Positions 1 through 7,435 of a stretch of 64,000 bases of DNA are shown piece by piece. Numbering within the stretch: the first letter of the stretch is position 1; every line of letters begins with the position of its first letter. This DNA is from an uncultured Gammaproteobacteria bacterium (lineage in GTDB: Bacteria; Pseudomonadota; Gammaproteobacteria; HK1): contig OY282353.1 in the NCBI GenBank assembly GCA_958295465.1, forward strand, positions 3,277,001-3,341,000. The letters run 5' to 3'. The position numbers and the translations under genes were made by a program. Below the pieces are notes generated by a model. It was given only the letters and a program-made list of their open reading frames with translations. It had not been told where the DNA came from and did not search any database.

Positions 1-865
1 CGACCCACCGCCCGTCCCCGAAGTCGTCCGTCTCGCACTGCACGGAATGCACCTGGTGCCAGCAGACGCTGGGAAAGAAGACGATGCTGTTGCGGAGCGG
101 GACGATCCGCGAAAAATCACCGTAGGAGTGGGCGCCGGTATCGGTGTCCGTATCGTAGAGCAGCAGATCTCCACCGGAGAAGCGCCTGGGCTGGCGGTGA
201 AAGAAATACACGAAGCTGAGCTTCCGTGAATGATGGGAGGCTGCGCCAGCATCGCGATGCGCCCGGTAGAACCCCCCCGTGTGATACCCGCGCATACGCA
301 GGTCGAGCTGGTATCGGCCGATGCCTTCCATCCGCAGCCGCGCCAGGACCTCCGGCACGAGGCTTCGAATCTTCCGGGCGAACCAGGGGCGGAAATCCTG
401 CATGGTCCGGCTGTCCGCCTCCAGGGTGAGGCGGACCTCGGGGTCCACCCGCTCGGATGAGCCGAATCCCACCTGCGCGGGGACGAAACGTTCCCTCCCC
501 TGGAGCGCGAGGGCCAACAGGCGGTCGCACTGCCCGGGCGCCAGGAAGTTCGTCATCCACACGAACGGCGCGGGCCAGATGCCGCGAGGCGCCGCCTCCG
601 GCGGCCCGCCGCCGCCCAGCACCGCGTGCAGCCAGGCGGCCTTGCGCCGGTCGGGGCCGTGGGCGCCCAGGCGCCGGTACAGGTCACGCGCCGCGGCGAA
701 GTCCCCCTGCCGCCGATGGATCCCGGCGAGCTTCCACCGCGCGTCCGTATCATGGGGGTCGGCGGCGAGCGTCCGGCGCAGGGCCGCCTCGGCCAATTCC
801 TGGAGGCCGCCCGGGCGCAGCAGCGCCGGCATCACCTCGGACAGCGGCCGGTCATCATCGCGCAT
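1..865 (-). CDS. TPR-2OG-Fe(II) oxygenase (prolyl 4-hydroxylase-like), 3' end cut by window
   Basis: The frame is open from the ATG at 865 to the window edge, giving 288 residues without a stop. Residues about 20-85 look like one or two TPR-type helical pairs (ADPHDTDARWKLAGIH, QGDFAAARDLYRRLG). Residues 100-288 match the 2OG-Fe(II) dioxygenase fold: HRD at 203-205 supplies the first Fe ligands, a CWHQVH segment near 268-273 the distal His, and GRW at 285-287 the 2-oxoglutarate-binding Arg. This is the arrangement of prolyl 4-hydroxylase-type enzymes, which hydroxylate peptide side chains. The gene lies downstream of a PqqD-like gene on the same strand, so the substrate could be a peptide, but that is inference. 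The extreme C-terminus is missing. Confidence 0.85.
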   Translation of the reverse strand, partial: MRDDDRPLSEVMPALLRPGGLQELAEAALRRTLAADPHDTDARWKLAGIHRRQGDFAAARDLYRRLGAHGPDRRKAAWLHAVLGGGGPPEAAPRGIWPAPFVWMTNFLAPGQCDRLLALALQGRERFVPAQVGFGSSERVDPEVRLTLEADSRTMQDFRPWFARKIRSLVPEVLARLRMEGIGRYQLDLRMRGYHTGGFYRAHRDAGAASHHSRKLSFVYFFHRQPRRFSGGDLLLYDTDTDTGAHSYGDFSRIVPLRNSIVFFPSVCWHQVHSVQCETDDFGDGRWV

Positions 866-1103
866 CGCCGGCGTCCTCCCCGCGGGGCAAGGCCGGCGCA
901 ACCCGGACGCCGGCGCGGACGCCGGCGCGCTCGCCCGCGACCCCGTAGCGGCAGCTCAGGGGACAGCATCGCCCCTGCTCCAGCATGAGCGGTTCGCGCA
1001 ACCCCCACACCCGGTGCGCCCAGGAATCGCGTCGATCGACCTGGTCCGGATGCGTGGAGAGCCGAATGCCCGGGGCCGGCTCCAGCTCGAAATGGATCAT
1101 CAC
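855..1103 (-). CDS. hypothetical 82-residue protein between PqqD-like gene and oxygenase
   Basis: This small frame has strongly G/C-biased third positions. Its stop overlaps the start region of the downstream oxygenase. It is in the same frame as the upstream PqqD-like gene, separated only by that gene's TGA at 1200-1202, and the frame between the two is open. It could therefore be a separate small gene or a detached C-terminal extension. It contains a Cys-rich patch (GRCCPLSCRYG) near residue 45. I do not recognise a family. A start further upstream of the ATG at 1103 is possible. Confidence 0.35.
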   Translation of the reverse strand: MMIHFELEPAPGIRLSTHPDQVDRRDSWAHRVWGLREPLMLEQGRCCPLSCRYGVAGERAGVRAGVRVAPALPRGEDAGDAR

Positions 1104-1199
1104 CCCGCTGAGCCGCCCCGATACGTTGGCGGCGAAGCCGCGCTCCGCGGCGCTGGCGCTCGTGTCCCCGGTGCGCAGGCAGGCGCCGGCTGCGCCGGG

Positions 1200-1538
1200 T
1201 CAGGCCGGCGGCGTCCCGGCGGGCTGCACGTGGACGATCCGCATGGCGCTGGCCGCTTGCAGGAACTCCAGGGTGTCGCGGTGGCAGGTGTCGGGGTCGA
1301 CGTCGAACTCCGCGGCCAGGGTGTCGCAGAGATCCGCGGCGGATCGGCCGGTTTCAAGCAGGCCCCAGATTCGAGCGCCGACCGGGTCGAGCTCGTAGTA
1401 CTGCCCCTCGTCGACGTCCATCATCACGATGGTGTCGTCGAGGTCGGTGAAGACGATGGCCTCGTTGCGCGACACCTGGGAGGTGGGGGCGACGGCCACG
1501 TCCGGTTCGTCCGGCTTCACGGTATCGTTCTCTGCCAT
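1200..1538 (-). CDS. PqqD-family protein (RiPP recognition element-like)
   Basis: A 112-residue protein with the compact PqqD/RRE fold pattern. A beta-hairpin region (TDLDDTIVMMDVDEGQYYELDPVGARIWGLL, shown here only as a landmark at residues 31-61) is followed by helices ending in FLQAASAMRIVHV. PqqD-like proteins bind leader peptides and present them to modifying enzymes in PQQ, lasso and other RiPP pathways. No radical-SAM, B2 protease or precursor gene is visible here, but a 2OG-Fe(II) oxygenase follows on the same strand. The ATG at 1538 is preceded by a purine-rich AAGGCGG-type ribosome binding site. Family assignment is good; the pathway is unknown. Confidence 0.75.
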   Translation of the reverse strand: MAENDTVKPDEPDVAVAPTSQVSRNEAIVFTDLDDTIVMMDVDEGQYYELDPVGARIWGLLETGRSAADLCDTLAAEFDVDPDTCHRDTLEFLQAASAMRIVHVQPAGTPPA

Positions 1539-1624
1539 GGGGTTTCCGCCTTTCGAGAGGTTGGGGCGTCAGCGGCAAAATTACAGAACAGAGGTGTCCC
1601 GTGTCCAGCCGAAGCCTTTTCCAA

Positions 1625-1746
1625 CAGCAATTCCCGCTAAGCGCGAGAACGTCCGAAGATCCGTCATGATCAGGCGCTCCGGCCATCGGAAATCGCTCGA
1701 TATCGCATCGTGACATCGCGTATCGGGACGTTAGCGGGAACTGCTG
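1625..1746. repeat. MITE-like palindromic element, copy 1 (122 bp)
   Basis: The ends are near-perfect inverted repeats: CAGCAATTCCCGCTAA at 1625-1640 and TTAGCGGGAACTGCTG at 1731-1746 (15 of 16 match). The interior shares the CG(A)GAACGTCCG...CAGGCGCTC pattern with the element at 17553-17672 and the partial one at 23981-24053. No coding frame fits. It lies just upstream of the PqqD-like gene, so it could affect its promoter. Confidence 0.7.
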
Positions 1747-1911
1747 CTTTTCCAATGACACGTGAGCCTGAAGGGGGACGGGTGAATCCAACGAGAAGTG
1801 AGCCTGCAGGGGCCCGGAGCCGGGCATCATCGGGAGATGAGACTGTCAGAAATTCCGTGTTTGGGCCGCCGTGGCCGGACCGAGTCGGACCGGTTGAACC
1901 CACCGGAGCCC

Positions 1912-2019
1912 GCGCGGCGGCCCGCGTCCGTCGAGGAGGTCGCGAACGTCGTGGTGTTCCTGGCCTCGGAACGCGCAAGCTACCTGAGCGGGATCGTCGT
2001 CACCGTCGACGGCGGCTAG
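1912..2019 (+). pseudogene. 3' remnant of a short-chain dehydrogenase/reductase (FabG-like)
   Basis: The last ~36 codons before the TAG at 2017-2019 encode RPASVEEVANVVVFLASERA followed by YLSGIVVTVDGG. This is the unmistakable C-terminus of classical SDR enzymes (3-oxoacyl-ACP reductase type). The frame upstream of about 1912 carries no Rossmann motif or YxxxK, so only the tail survives. It marks a deletion or insertion breakpoint next to the MITE-like element. Confidence 0.7.
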
Positions 2020-2289
2020 GCAGCGCGCGGCGGCAGCTTCTGAGCCGTTGCGCGCAGCAGGGCCGACGCCATCGATCGGCCGGAAATGAACACGACCCCC
2101 ATCTCCGTATGCGACGCGCGAAGCCGGAGCTGTCGCGCGCCCGCATCGAGGCCGGTCCCATGCCCGTCGTCGCCCCGACTCGACCCGGGACTGGTCGTAC
2201 CGGCGTTCGGATCTTTCGGCGCCGGCGGCGTGTGCGGGGATCATTGCGGCCGGCATTGCGATCGCGAGCAGGAAGTTTCGAATGATCAT
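2016..2289 (-). pseudogene. possible frameshifted small secreted protein
   Basis: An ATG at 2289, 28 nt after the multicopper oxidase stop, opens a convincing signal peptide (MIIRNFLLAIAMPAAMIP, then AHA|A). After about residue 23 this frame becomes arginine-rich nonsense. A one-base shift near 2220 instead gives a coding-like frame (PKDPNAGTTSP ... GVVFISGRSMASALLRATAQ) ending at 2016. This reads like a small exported protein broken by one indel, or a sequencing error. No family is recognised. Confidence 0.3.
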
Positions 2290-2317
2290 GATGAGATGAT
2301 CCTCGTTCGACGATCGC

Positions 2318-3763
2318 TCAGGCCGCTACCTTCACCCACGTCTTCATGCCGCTGACGGAATGCTCCAGCATGTGGCAGTGAAGCAGCCAGTCCCCCGGAT
2401 TGTCGGCGACGAAGGCGATCTCGGCGGTCTCGTGCCGGTCGATCAGCACGGTGTCGCGTAGCGGCCCGGGCCGGCCGTCCGCGCCGAGCCGGCGGAAATG
2501 GTGGCCGTGCAGGTGCATCGCGTGGGGCCAGGCGGTGTCGTTGACCATCGCGATCCGGACGGTCTCGCCGCGCGATGCGGTGAGCAGGGGCTCCCGCGGC
2601 ATCTCGGCAAGACCGTTGAACGCCCATACGCGGCCCGCCTTCACCAGCTCGCGGGTCTCCATCACCCGCCCTTCCATCATCGCCTCACGCATTCCACCCA
2701 TGGCCCCGCCTTCCATTCGGAGCGTCACCCTCCGCGCCGCCGCGAGATCGCCGAGCGGAGGAACGGGATTGGGCGGCAGCGCCTCCGCCGCCGGAAGCCT
2801 CTCCGGGCGGGCCAGGCCCCCTACGTCCAGGGTGGCGATGATGCGGTCGTGCTCGCGTTCGAACGAAACGAGCAGCGCCCGCGCGCCGTCTCCGGCGGTG
2901 ACGTCCACGATCAGATCGGCGCGCTGCGCGGGAGCGAGGGCGATCCGGCCGTCCGGCACCGGGACCGGCGCGGGCGTATCGAGGGGCTGGCCGTCGAGCG
3001 CCACGATCCAGCCCTCCATGCCCTCCAGCCCGAGGGTGAAGATCCTCGCGTTCGCGGTGTTGACCAGCCGCAGCCGCAACCTTTCCAGCCGCCTGACCGG
3101 GAGCCGGAACTCCCCGCCACCGTTGACCGTCACCCAGTTGCCGATGCGTCCGGCGTGCGACCAGTCCATCATCGCGCCGAAGCTCTCGTGGATGCCTGCA
3201 TCCCCGGTGAGCCGCCAGTCGTCGATCAGCAGGACCTCGTCCCGGTCGACGCGCGGTGGTGTCGGCTCCCCGACGATCAGGGCGCCGTACAGGCCGCGCG
3301 CCATCTGCTCCCAGGTCCGGTGGTGCGGGTGGTACCACCAGGTGCCCGCATCCGGCGCGATGAAGTCGTAGAGGAAATCCCCGCCCGGAGGGACCGGCGC
3401 CTGGGTCAGCTCGGGCACGCCGTCCATCGGGTTCACGATCCGGATCCCGTGCCAGTGGATCGTGGAAGGCTGCGGAAGCGCATTGACGAAACGGCGGGTC
3501 AGCCTCTCACCCTGCGCCACGCGGAGCACCGGACCCGGCACGTGTCCTTCATAGCCCCAGATCGGCGTCTCCGGGTAGTCCGGCGGCGCGAGGCGCGCCC
3601 CCGCGCGCATCGCGCGCAGGGCCGGCGGTTCCGGCGCCGTCACGTTCGTCACGTTCGGCACGTTCGGCACGTTTACATTCGGCGCCGCGGCCCGCGCATT
3701 CGTCACGCCCGCCAGCGCGAGCGTCGCGCCGCCCGCAAGGAACCGCCTGCGCGAGACGTTCAT
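2318..3763 (-). CDS. Tat-exported multicopper oxidase (laccase/CumA-like)
   Basis: A 481-residue, three-cupredoxin-domain multicopper oxidase. The N-terminus has a twin-arginine signal (SRRRFLA at 4-10, hydrophobic core ATLALAGV, AxA at about 23-26). Copper-site motifs are intact: HWHG at 103-106, WYHPHH at 143-148, HAMHLHGHH in domain 3 and HCHMLEH near the C-terminus, which supply T1 and T2/T3 ligands. The enzyme oxidises phenols or metal ions with O2 reduction in the periplasm. The frame is open further upstream into ccmH, but the ATG at 3763 is the only start giving the Tat signal. Just after the signal a 9-bp tandem repeat encodes NVPNVPNVTNVT. The substrate is unknown. Confidence 0.92.
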   Translation of the reverse strand: MNVSRRRFLAGGATLALAGVTNARAAAPNVNVPNVPNVTNVTAPEPPALRAMRAGARLAPPDYPETPIWGYEGHVPGPVLRVAQGERLTRRFVNALPQPSTIHWHGIRIVNPMDGVPELTQAPVPPGGDFLYDFIAPDAGTWWYHPHHRTWEQMARGLYGALIVGEPTPPRVDRDEVLLIDDWRLTGDAGIHESFGAMMDWSHAGRIGNWVTVNGGGEFRLPVRRLERLRLRLVNTANARIFTLGLEGMEGWIVALDGQPLDTPAPVPVPDGRIALAPAQRADLIVDVTAGDGARALLVSFEREHDRIIATLDVGGLARPERLPAAEALPPNPVPPLGDLAAARRVTLRMEGGAMGGMREAMMEGRVMETRELVKAGRVWAFNGLAEMPREPLLTASRGETVRIAMVNDTAWPHAMHLHGHHFRRLGADGRPGPLRDTVLIDRHETAEIAFVADNPGDWLLHCHMLEHSVSGMKTWVKVAA

Positions 3764-3864
3764 CCCTCGACCTCCGCGTTGCCGGGCCTGCCTCCGCGAT
3801 GTCCGGATGCCGTCTTCCTCACGGGGAGGCCGGTGCAAGACGCCGCCGGCGCGACGCACCGGGA

Positions 3865-4473
3865 TCAGTCCCGGGCTTCGATGATGCGCCGCAGGCGCTC
3901 GCGCGTGTCTTCGTCGATCGGCGTGCTCGGCATCCGCCGGCGGCGGCGCAGATGCACGGCGAGTACGGCCAGCCCGGCCGCGACGAGCAGGAAGGGTCCG
4001 GCCCACAGCAGCACCGTGCCGCTCCGCAACGGCGGGCGATAGAGCACGAAGTCCCCGTAGCGCGCGACCATGAACCCGGCGATCTCCTCTGCGCTCTGTC
4101 CGTCCTCGACCATCCGGTACACCTCGCGCCGCAGATCGGAAGCGAGGTCCGCGTTCGAATCAGCGATGGTCTGGTTCTGGCACACGAGACACCGGAGCTC
4201 GTCGATGAGGGCGTGATACCGCTTCTCGTGCTCGGAGCTGGTGAAGCCGCGGGGCTCGAAGACGTTGGCCGCGTGCGCCGCCCCGCCCACGAGCCCGATG
4301 ACGATGGCGAACACGAATGCCCGCAGGCCGGGGGCGCCCGTGATTCCGCGCAGCGGACCCGCCAGGCGACCGCGCCGGCGGTCGCCGCCCGTCCACGGCG
4401 TTGGCCGGGGGCACCCGCGATTCCGCGCAGCGGAATCGCCAAGCGACCGCGCCAGCGGTCGCCGCTCACCCAT
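3865..4473 (-). CDS. ccmH: cytochrome c maturation protein CcmH with repeat-encoded N-terminal extension
   Basis: CcmH/CycL keeps apocytochrome c haem-binding cysteines reduced in the periplasm during System I maturation. The thioredoxin-like motif LRCLVCQNQ (Cys95, Cys98) and a C-terminal membrane helix at about 155-177 are present. The ATG at 4473 overlaps the ccmF stop (ATGGGTGA), implying translational coupling. The first ~48 residues are odd. They are the translation of two copies of a ~57-bp palindromic repeat, and only then comes a normal signal peptide (RAFVFAIVIGLVGGAAHA, 51-68). An internal GTG inside that signal could be an alternative start. ccmG and ccmI are not adjacent, which is unusual. 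Confidence 0.93.
   Translation of the reverse strand: MGERRPLARSLGDSAARNRGCPRPTPWTGGDRRRGRLAGPLRGITGAPGLRAFVFAIVIGLVGGAAHAANVFEPRGFTSSEHEKRYHALIDELRCLVCQNQTIADSNADLASDLRREVYRMVEDGQSAEEIAGFMVARYGDFVLYRPPLRSGTVLLWAGPFLLVAAGLAVLAVHLRRRRRMPSTPIDEDTRERLRRIIEARD
4333..4389. repeat. 57-bp double-palindrome repeat, copy a (inside ccmH)
   Basis: The pattern is gcgcccgtgattccgcgcag followed by a second palindrome gcgaccgcgccggcggtcgc. It is about 88% similar to the copies at 4411-4467 and 41039-41095. It is translated within the ccmH N-terminus in a different frame from copy b. Confidence 0.85.
4411..4467. repeat. 57-bp double-palindrome repeat, copy b (inside ccmH)
   Basis: It holds two adjacent inverted repeats: GATTCCGC-GCA-GCGGAATC and GCGACCGC-GCCA-GCGGTCGC. 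On the minus strand it encodes ERRPLARSLGDSAARNRG at the start of CcmH. This is the same frame in which copy c is translated inside the unrelated gene at 40625-41683. Confidence 0.9.
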
Positions 4474-6445
4474 GAACGTGCGCCCCGTCCACCGGGACGG
4501 CCGCCCGTGCCGGGCGGGGGGAAGGCCGGTACCGGCGGTCGCTGGCGGCGAGCAGGCCGCCGATCGCCATCATGATCGGACCGAGCCAGATCCAGCGCAC
4601 CAGCGGCTTGTACTGGAGGCGCATCGTCCATGCGCCGTCTTCCTGAACCGGCTGGTCGCCGAGTGCGACGTAGAGATCGCGGGTGAAGCCCGCGTGGACC
4701 GCCGCTTCCGTCATCGGCTGGGCCTGGCTGATGTAGGTGCGCTTCTCCGGGTGGAGCACCGCCACCGGCTCGCCGCCGCGCGAGACGTGCAGCGTGCCGC
4801 GCAGTGCGCGGTAGTTGGGTCCGAGGCGCCCGGACACACCCTCGAACCGGAACGAGTACCCGGCGAGTGTCGCGCTCTCTCCGGGGGCGAGCCGCACGTC
4901 GCGTTCCACCCCCGCGCCGGTGGTCCAGGTGACCCCGGCGATGAACACCGCGGCCCCGAGGTGGGCGACGGTCATGCCGGTGAAGCCGCGGCCGAGCGCG
5001 CGCCGTACGGACCCGCCGCCGTGCCGGTGCCGGAGGCGGTCCCGCAACCCCAGGACGACCCCCGTGGCGATCCACAGCGCGAACCCGGTGCCCGCGGCCA
5101 TGGCCCACGAGGCCGGGGTCCCGAGCGCCAGCCCCACGGACACGAGCACCACGACGGCCAGCGGCATCCGGAACTTGAGCAGCAGGCGCCGCCACTCGTC
5201 GCCCTTCCAGCGGGCGAGCGGCGCGAAACCGAGCAACGCGGCCAGCGGCAGCATCAACGGCACGAAGACCGCGTTGAAGTAGGGCGGCCCCACCGAGATC
5301 TTGCCCTGGCCCAGCGCGTCGATCAGGAGCGGGTAGAGGGTGCCGAGGAGGACCGTCCCCGAGGTGGCGACCAGGAGCACGTTGTTGGCGAGCAGGAAGG
5401 TCTCGCGCGAGCAGGGCTCGAAGCTGCCGCCGCCGGCGAACCGGGCCGCCCGCCACGCATAGAGCCCGAGGGCGGAGCCGATCACCAGCCCGAGGAAGGC
5501 GAGGATGAACACCCCGCGGGCCGGGTCGGTGGCGAAGGCGTGGACCGAGACCAGTACCCCCGAGCGCACCAGGAAGGTCCCGAGCAGGCTCAGCGAGAAC
5601 CCGAAGATCGCCAGCAGCAGCGTCCATGCGCGGAACGCGCCGCGCTGCTCGGTCACCGCCAGGGAGTGGATCAGCGCGGTGGCGACCAGCCACGGCATGA
5701 ACGAGGCGTTCTCGACCGGATCCCAGAACCACCAGCCGCCCCAGCCCAGCTCGCTGTACGCCCACCAGCTCCCGAGCATGATCCCGGAGGTGAGGAACGC
5801 CCAGGCGACGGTGGTCCACGGCCGGGTCCAGCGCGTCCACGCGAGGTCGATGCGGCCCTCCAGCAGGGCGGCGACCGCAAAGCTGAAGGGCACCACGAGG
5901 CCGACGTAGCCCATGTAGAGCAGGGGCGGATGCGCGACCATGCCGGGGTCCTGGAGCAGGGGGTTGAGGTCGCGTCCCTGCACCGGCGCGGGGAGCAGCC
6001 GCTCGAAGGGGTTGGAGGTGAGGAGCATGAAGAGGTGGAACCCGACGCTCACCAGCGCCACCACCGCGAGCACCCGCGCCCGAAAGACGTCCGGCAGGGA
6101 GGTGCTGAACGTCGCCACCGCGAAGCCCCATCCTGCGAGGATGGCGGCCCACAGCAGCATCGAGCCTTCGTGGGCGCCCCATACCGCGGAGATCTTGTAG
6201 AAGAGCGGCAGTGCGGTGTTGGAGTTCTGCGCGACGTAGGTGAAGCTGAAGTCGGAGACGATGAACAGGTGGGTCAGGCAGAGGTAGGAGAGGCCGATCA
6301 GCAGGAACTGCGCCCGCGCGGCGGAGACCGCCACCGCGGTCCAGGCCGGGATCCGGCGCCAGGCCCCGAGCAACGGCACCACGCCCTGGATGGTGGCCAC
6401 CACGAAGGCCAGGATCAACGCGAAATGGCCGAGCTCACCGATCAT
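4466..6445 (-). CDS. ccmF: haem lyase subunit CcmF
   Basis: A 659-residue polytopic membrane protein of the haem-handling family, of the expected length. The tryptophan-rich haem-binding segment (GWGGWWFWDPVENASF) and many flanking membrane helices are clear. With CcmH it attaches haem delivered by CcmE to CXXCH motifs of apocytochromes c. The start is placed at the ATG at 6445 (MIGELGHFALIL), where the first membrane helix begins. The frame extends upstream to 6610 but that stretch is not membrane-like. The stop overlaps the ccmH start. The ccmE gene expected just upstream is instead at 10.3 kb, separated by the 6.7-10.2 kb island. Confidence 0.95.
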   Translation of the reverse strand: MIGELGHFALILAFVVATIQGVVPLLGAWRRIPAWTAVAVSAARAQFLLIGLSYLCLTHLFIVSDFSFTYVAQNSNTALPLFYKISAVWGAHEGSMLLWAAILAGWGFAVATFSTSLPDVFRARVLAVVALVSVGFHLFMLLTSNPFERLLPAPVQGRDLNPLLQDPGMVAHPPLLYMGYVGLVVPFSFAVAALLEGRIDLAWTRWTRPWTTVAWAFLTSGIMLGSWWAYSELGWGGWWFWDPVENASFMPWLVATALIHSLAVTEQRGAFRAWTLLLAIFGFSLSLLGTFLVRSGVLVSVHAFATDPARGVFILAFLGLVIGSALGLYAWRAARFAGGGSFEPCSRETFLLANNVLLVATSGTVLLGTLYPLLIDALGQGKISVGPPYFNAVFVPLMLPLAALLGFAPLARWKGDEWRRLLLKFRMPLAVVVLVSVGLALGTPASWAMAAGTGFALWIATGVVLGLRDRLRHRHGGGSVRRALGRGFTGMTVAHLGAAVFIAGVTWTTGAGVERDVRLAPGESATLAGYSFRFEGVSGRLGPNYRALRGTLHVSRGGEPVAVLHPEKRTYISQAQPMTEAAVHAGFTRDLYVALGDQPVQEDGAWTMRLQYKPLVRWIWLGPIMMAIGGLLAASDRRYRPSPRPARAAVPVDGAHVHG

Positions 6446-6738
6446 GTCCGTGCTCCGCGGGGCAGCGCCCGTCTGCGCATCGGGGCCGCCGTGGCCGTCG
6501 TACCGGCCGTCCCCGCGTTCTGTGAGATTGATCCCTTGGCGGAGGCAGACGACGACCGGGCAGACATCCCCCGAGCCCCCGTTCCGCAACGCGTCCGGCG
6601 AGACTACCACCGACGAGGCCGAGACCGCACCGACGAGGCCGAGACCGGCAACTGGACCGGCTGCGGGCTGGAGGCCGACGTCCGCGCCTGCGTCCCCGAA
6701 GGCCGGTGGCGCCCGTGGAGCTACGGAGGGGCGGACCG

Positions 6739-7172
6739 ATGAGCGGCCGCCTCACCGCCGCGTTCGTGAAGTCGGTGCGCCACCGCGGCGCGCGCGCGCG
6801 GGCCGACCGCCACCACGACGGACACGACCTGTTCCTACAGGTGATGCCGAGCGGGAGCAAGCAATGGTGCCAGCGCCTGTCCCTCGACGGCAAGCGCAGC
6901 GACTACGGCCCCGGGGCGTACCCCTTCACAAGGGCTCGCCGAGGCGCGGCGCAAGGCGTTCGAGAACGCGCTCGCCGCACGCGAGCACCGCCGGGCGGTG
7001 GCGCGCGGCGGGCATCCCGAGATACCAGCGTTCGAGGCGAACCGACTCGCCACCGTGGCCAGGCGCAACGGCCAGTCGGTCCCGCTCGTTCAACGACGAC
7101 CTCGCCGCCCTCGGGCCGCGAGCGCTGGCCGCGCGGCTCGCCCCGCTCCTTGGCCCCGGCCCCGGACCGTGA
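6739..7172 (+). pseudogene. frameshifted tyrosine-integrase N-terminal remnant
   Basis: From the ATG at 6739 the frame reads LTAAFVKSVRHRG ... HDGHDLFLQVMPSGSKQWCQ RLSLDGKR...YGPGAYP. This is the Arm-type DNA-binding domain (DUF4102) of prophage/island integrases. Near 6930 the frame shifts by one, and the homologous sequence continues as GLAEARRKAFENALAAREHR. The catalytic domain is absent. A 17-bp tandem duplication (ccgacgaggccgagacc) lies just upstream at about 6612-6648. The remnant marks an integration event between ccmF and ccmE. Confidence 0.7.
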
Positions 7173-7230
7173 GCGGCCCCGGCGACGCCCCGCGGGCGCA
7201 ACGGGGTGCGGCAAGTGCCATAATCGATCC

Positions 7231-7335
7231 ATGCGCTTCTTCAACACCGAAGGGCCGGTGCGCCCGGACGACCACTACGCCATCCCGCCCCTGGACCGGA
7301 TGGACGTCGATGAACTTCTGCCCCCGATTCTGTAA
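7231..7335 (+). pseudogene. 5' stub of an AAA-type ATPase gene
   Basis: The ATG at 7231 begins MRFFNTEGPVRPDDHYAIPP followed by LDRMDVDELL. This matches the N-terminus of a common family of bacterial AAA/STAND-like ATPases that normally continue into a HAPRQTGKT Walker A. Here the frame stops after 34 codons, before the P-loop, so only a stub remains. The assignment rests on recalled family N-termini. Confidence 0.5.
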
Positions 7336-7435
7336 TCGGCTTCAACCCGCAATGAGTGATCGACTTCACCGGAATCCACAGGGAGGGGGCTGATGAAGCG
7401 GGAAACGATGGAATAAACATCATGGAAGGACGGCA

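Noticed and set aside
2318..4006. 562-codon version of the multicopper oxidase starting at 4006
   Set aside because: The extra N-terminus is an Arg-rich shadow of ccmH; the ATG at 3763 gives a twin-arginine signal and normal length.
4241..6742. Long plus-strand frame opposite ccmF (833 codons) and similar long frames opposite malate synthase (24130-26424), betC/DSD1 (21157-24015), the helicase (52647-54980) and the flavoprotein (60122-62641)
   Set aside because: Antisense shadows expected in very GC-rich DNA; their translations are rich in Arg/Pro/His and show no domain, while the opposite strand encodes clear conserved proteins.
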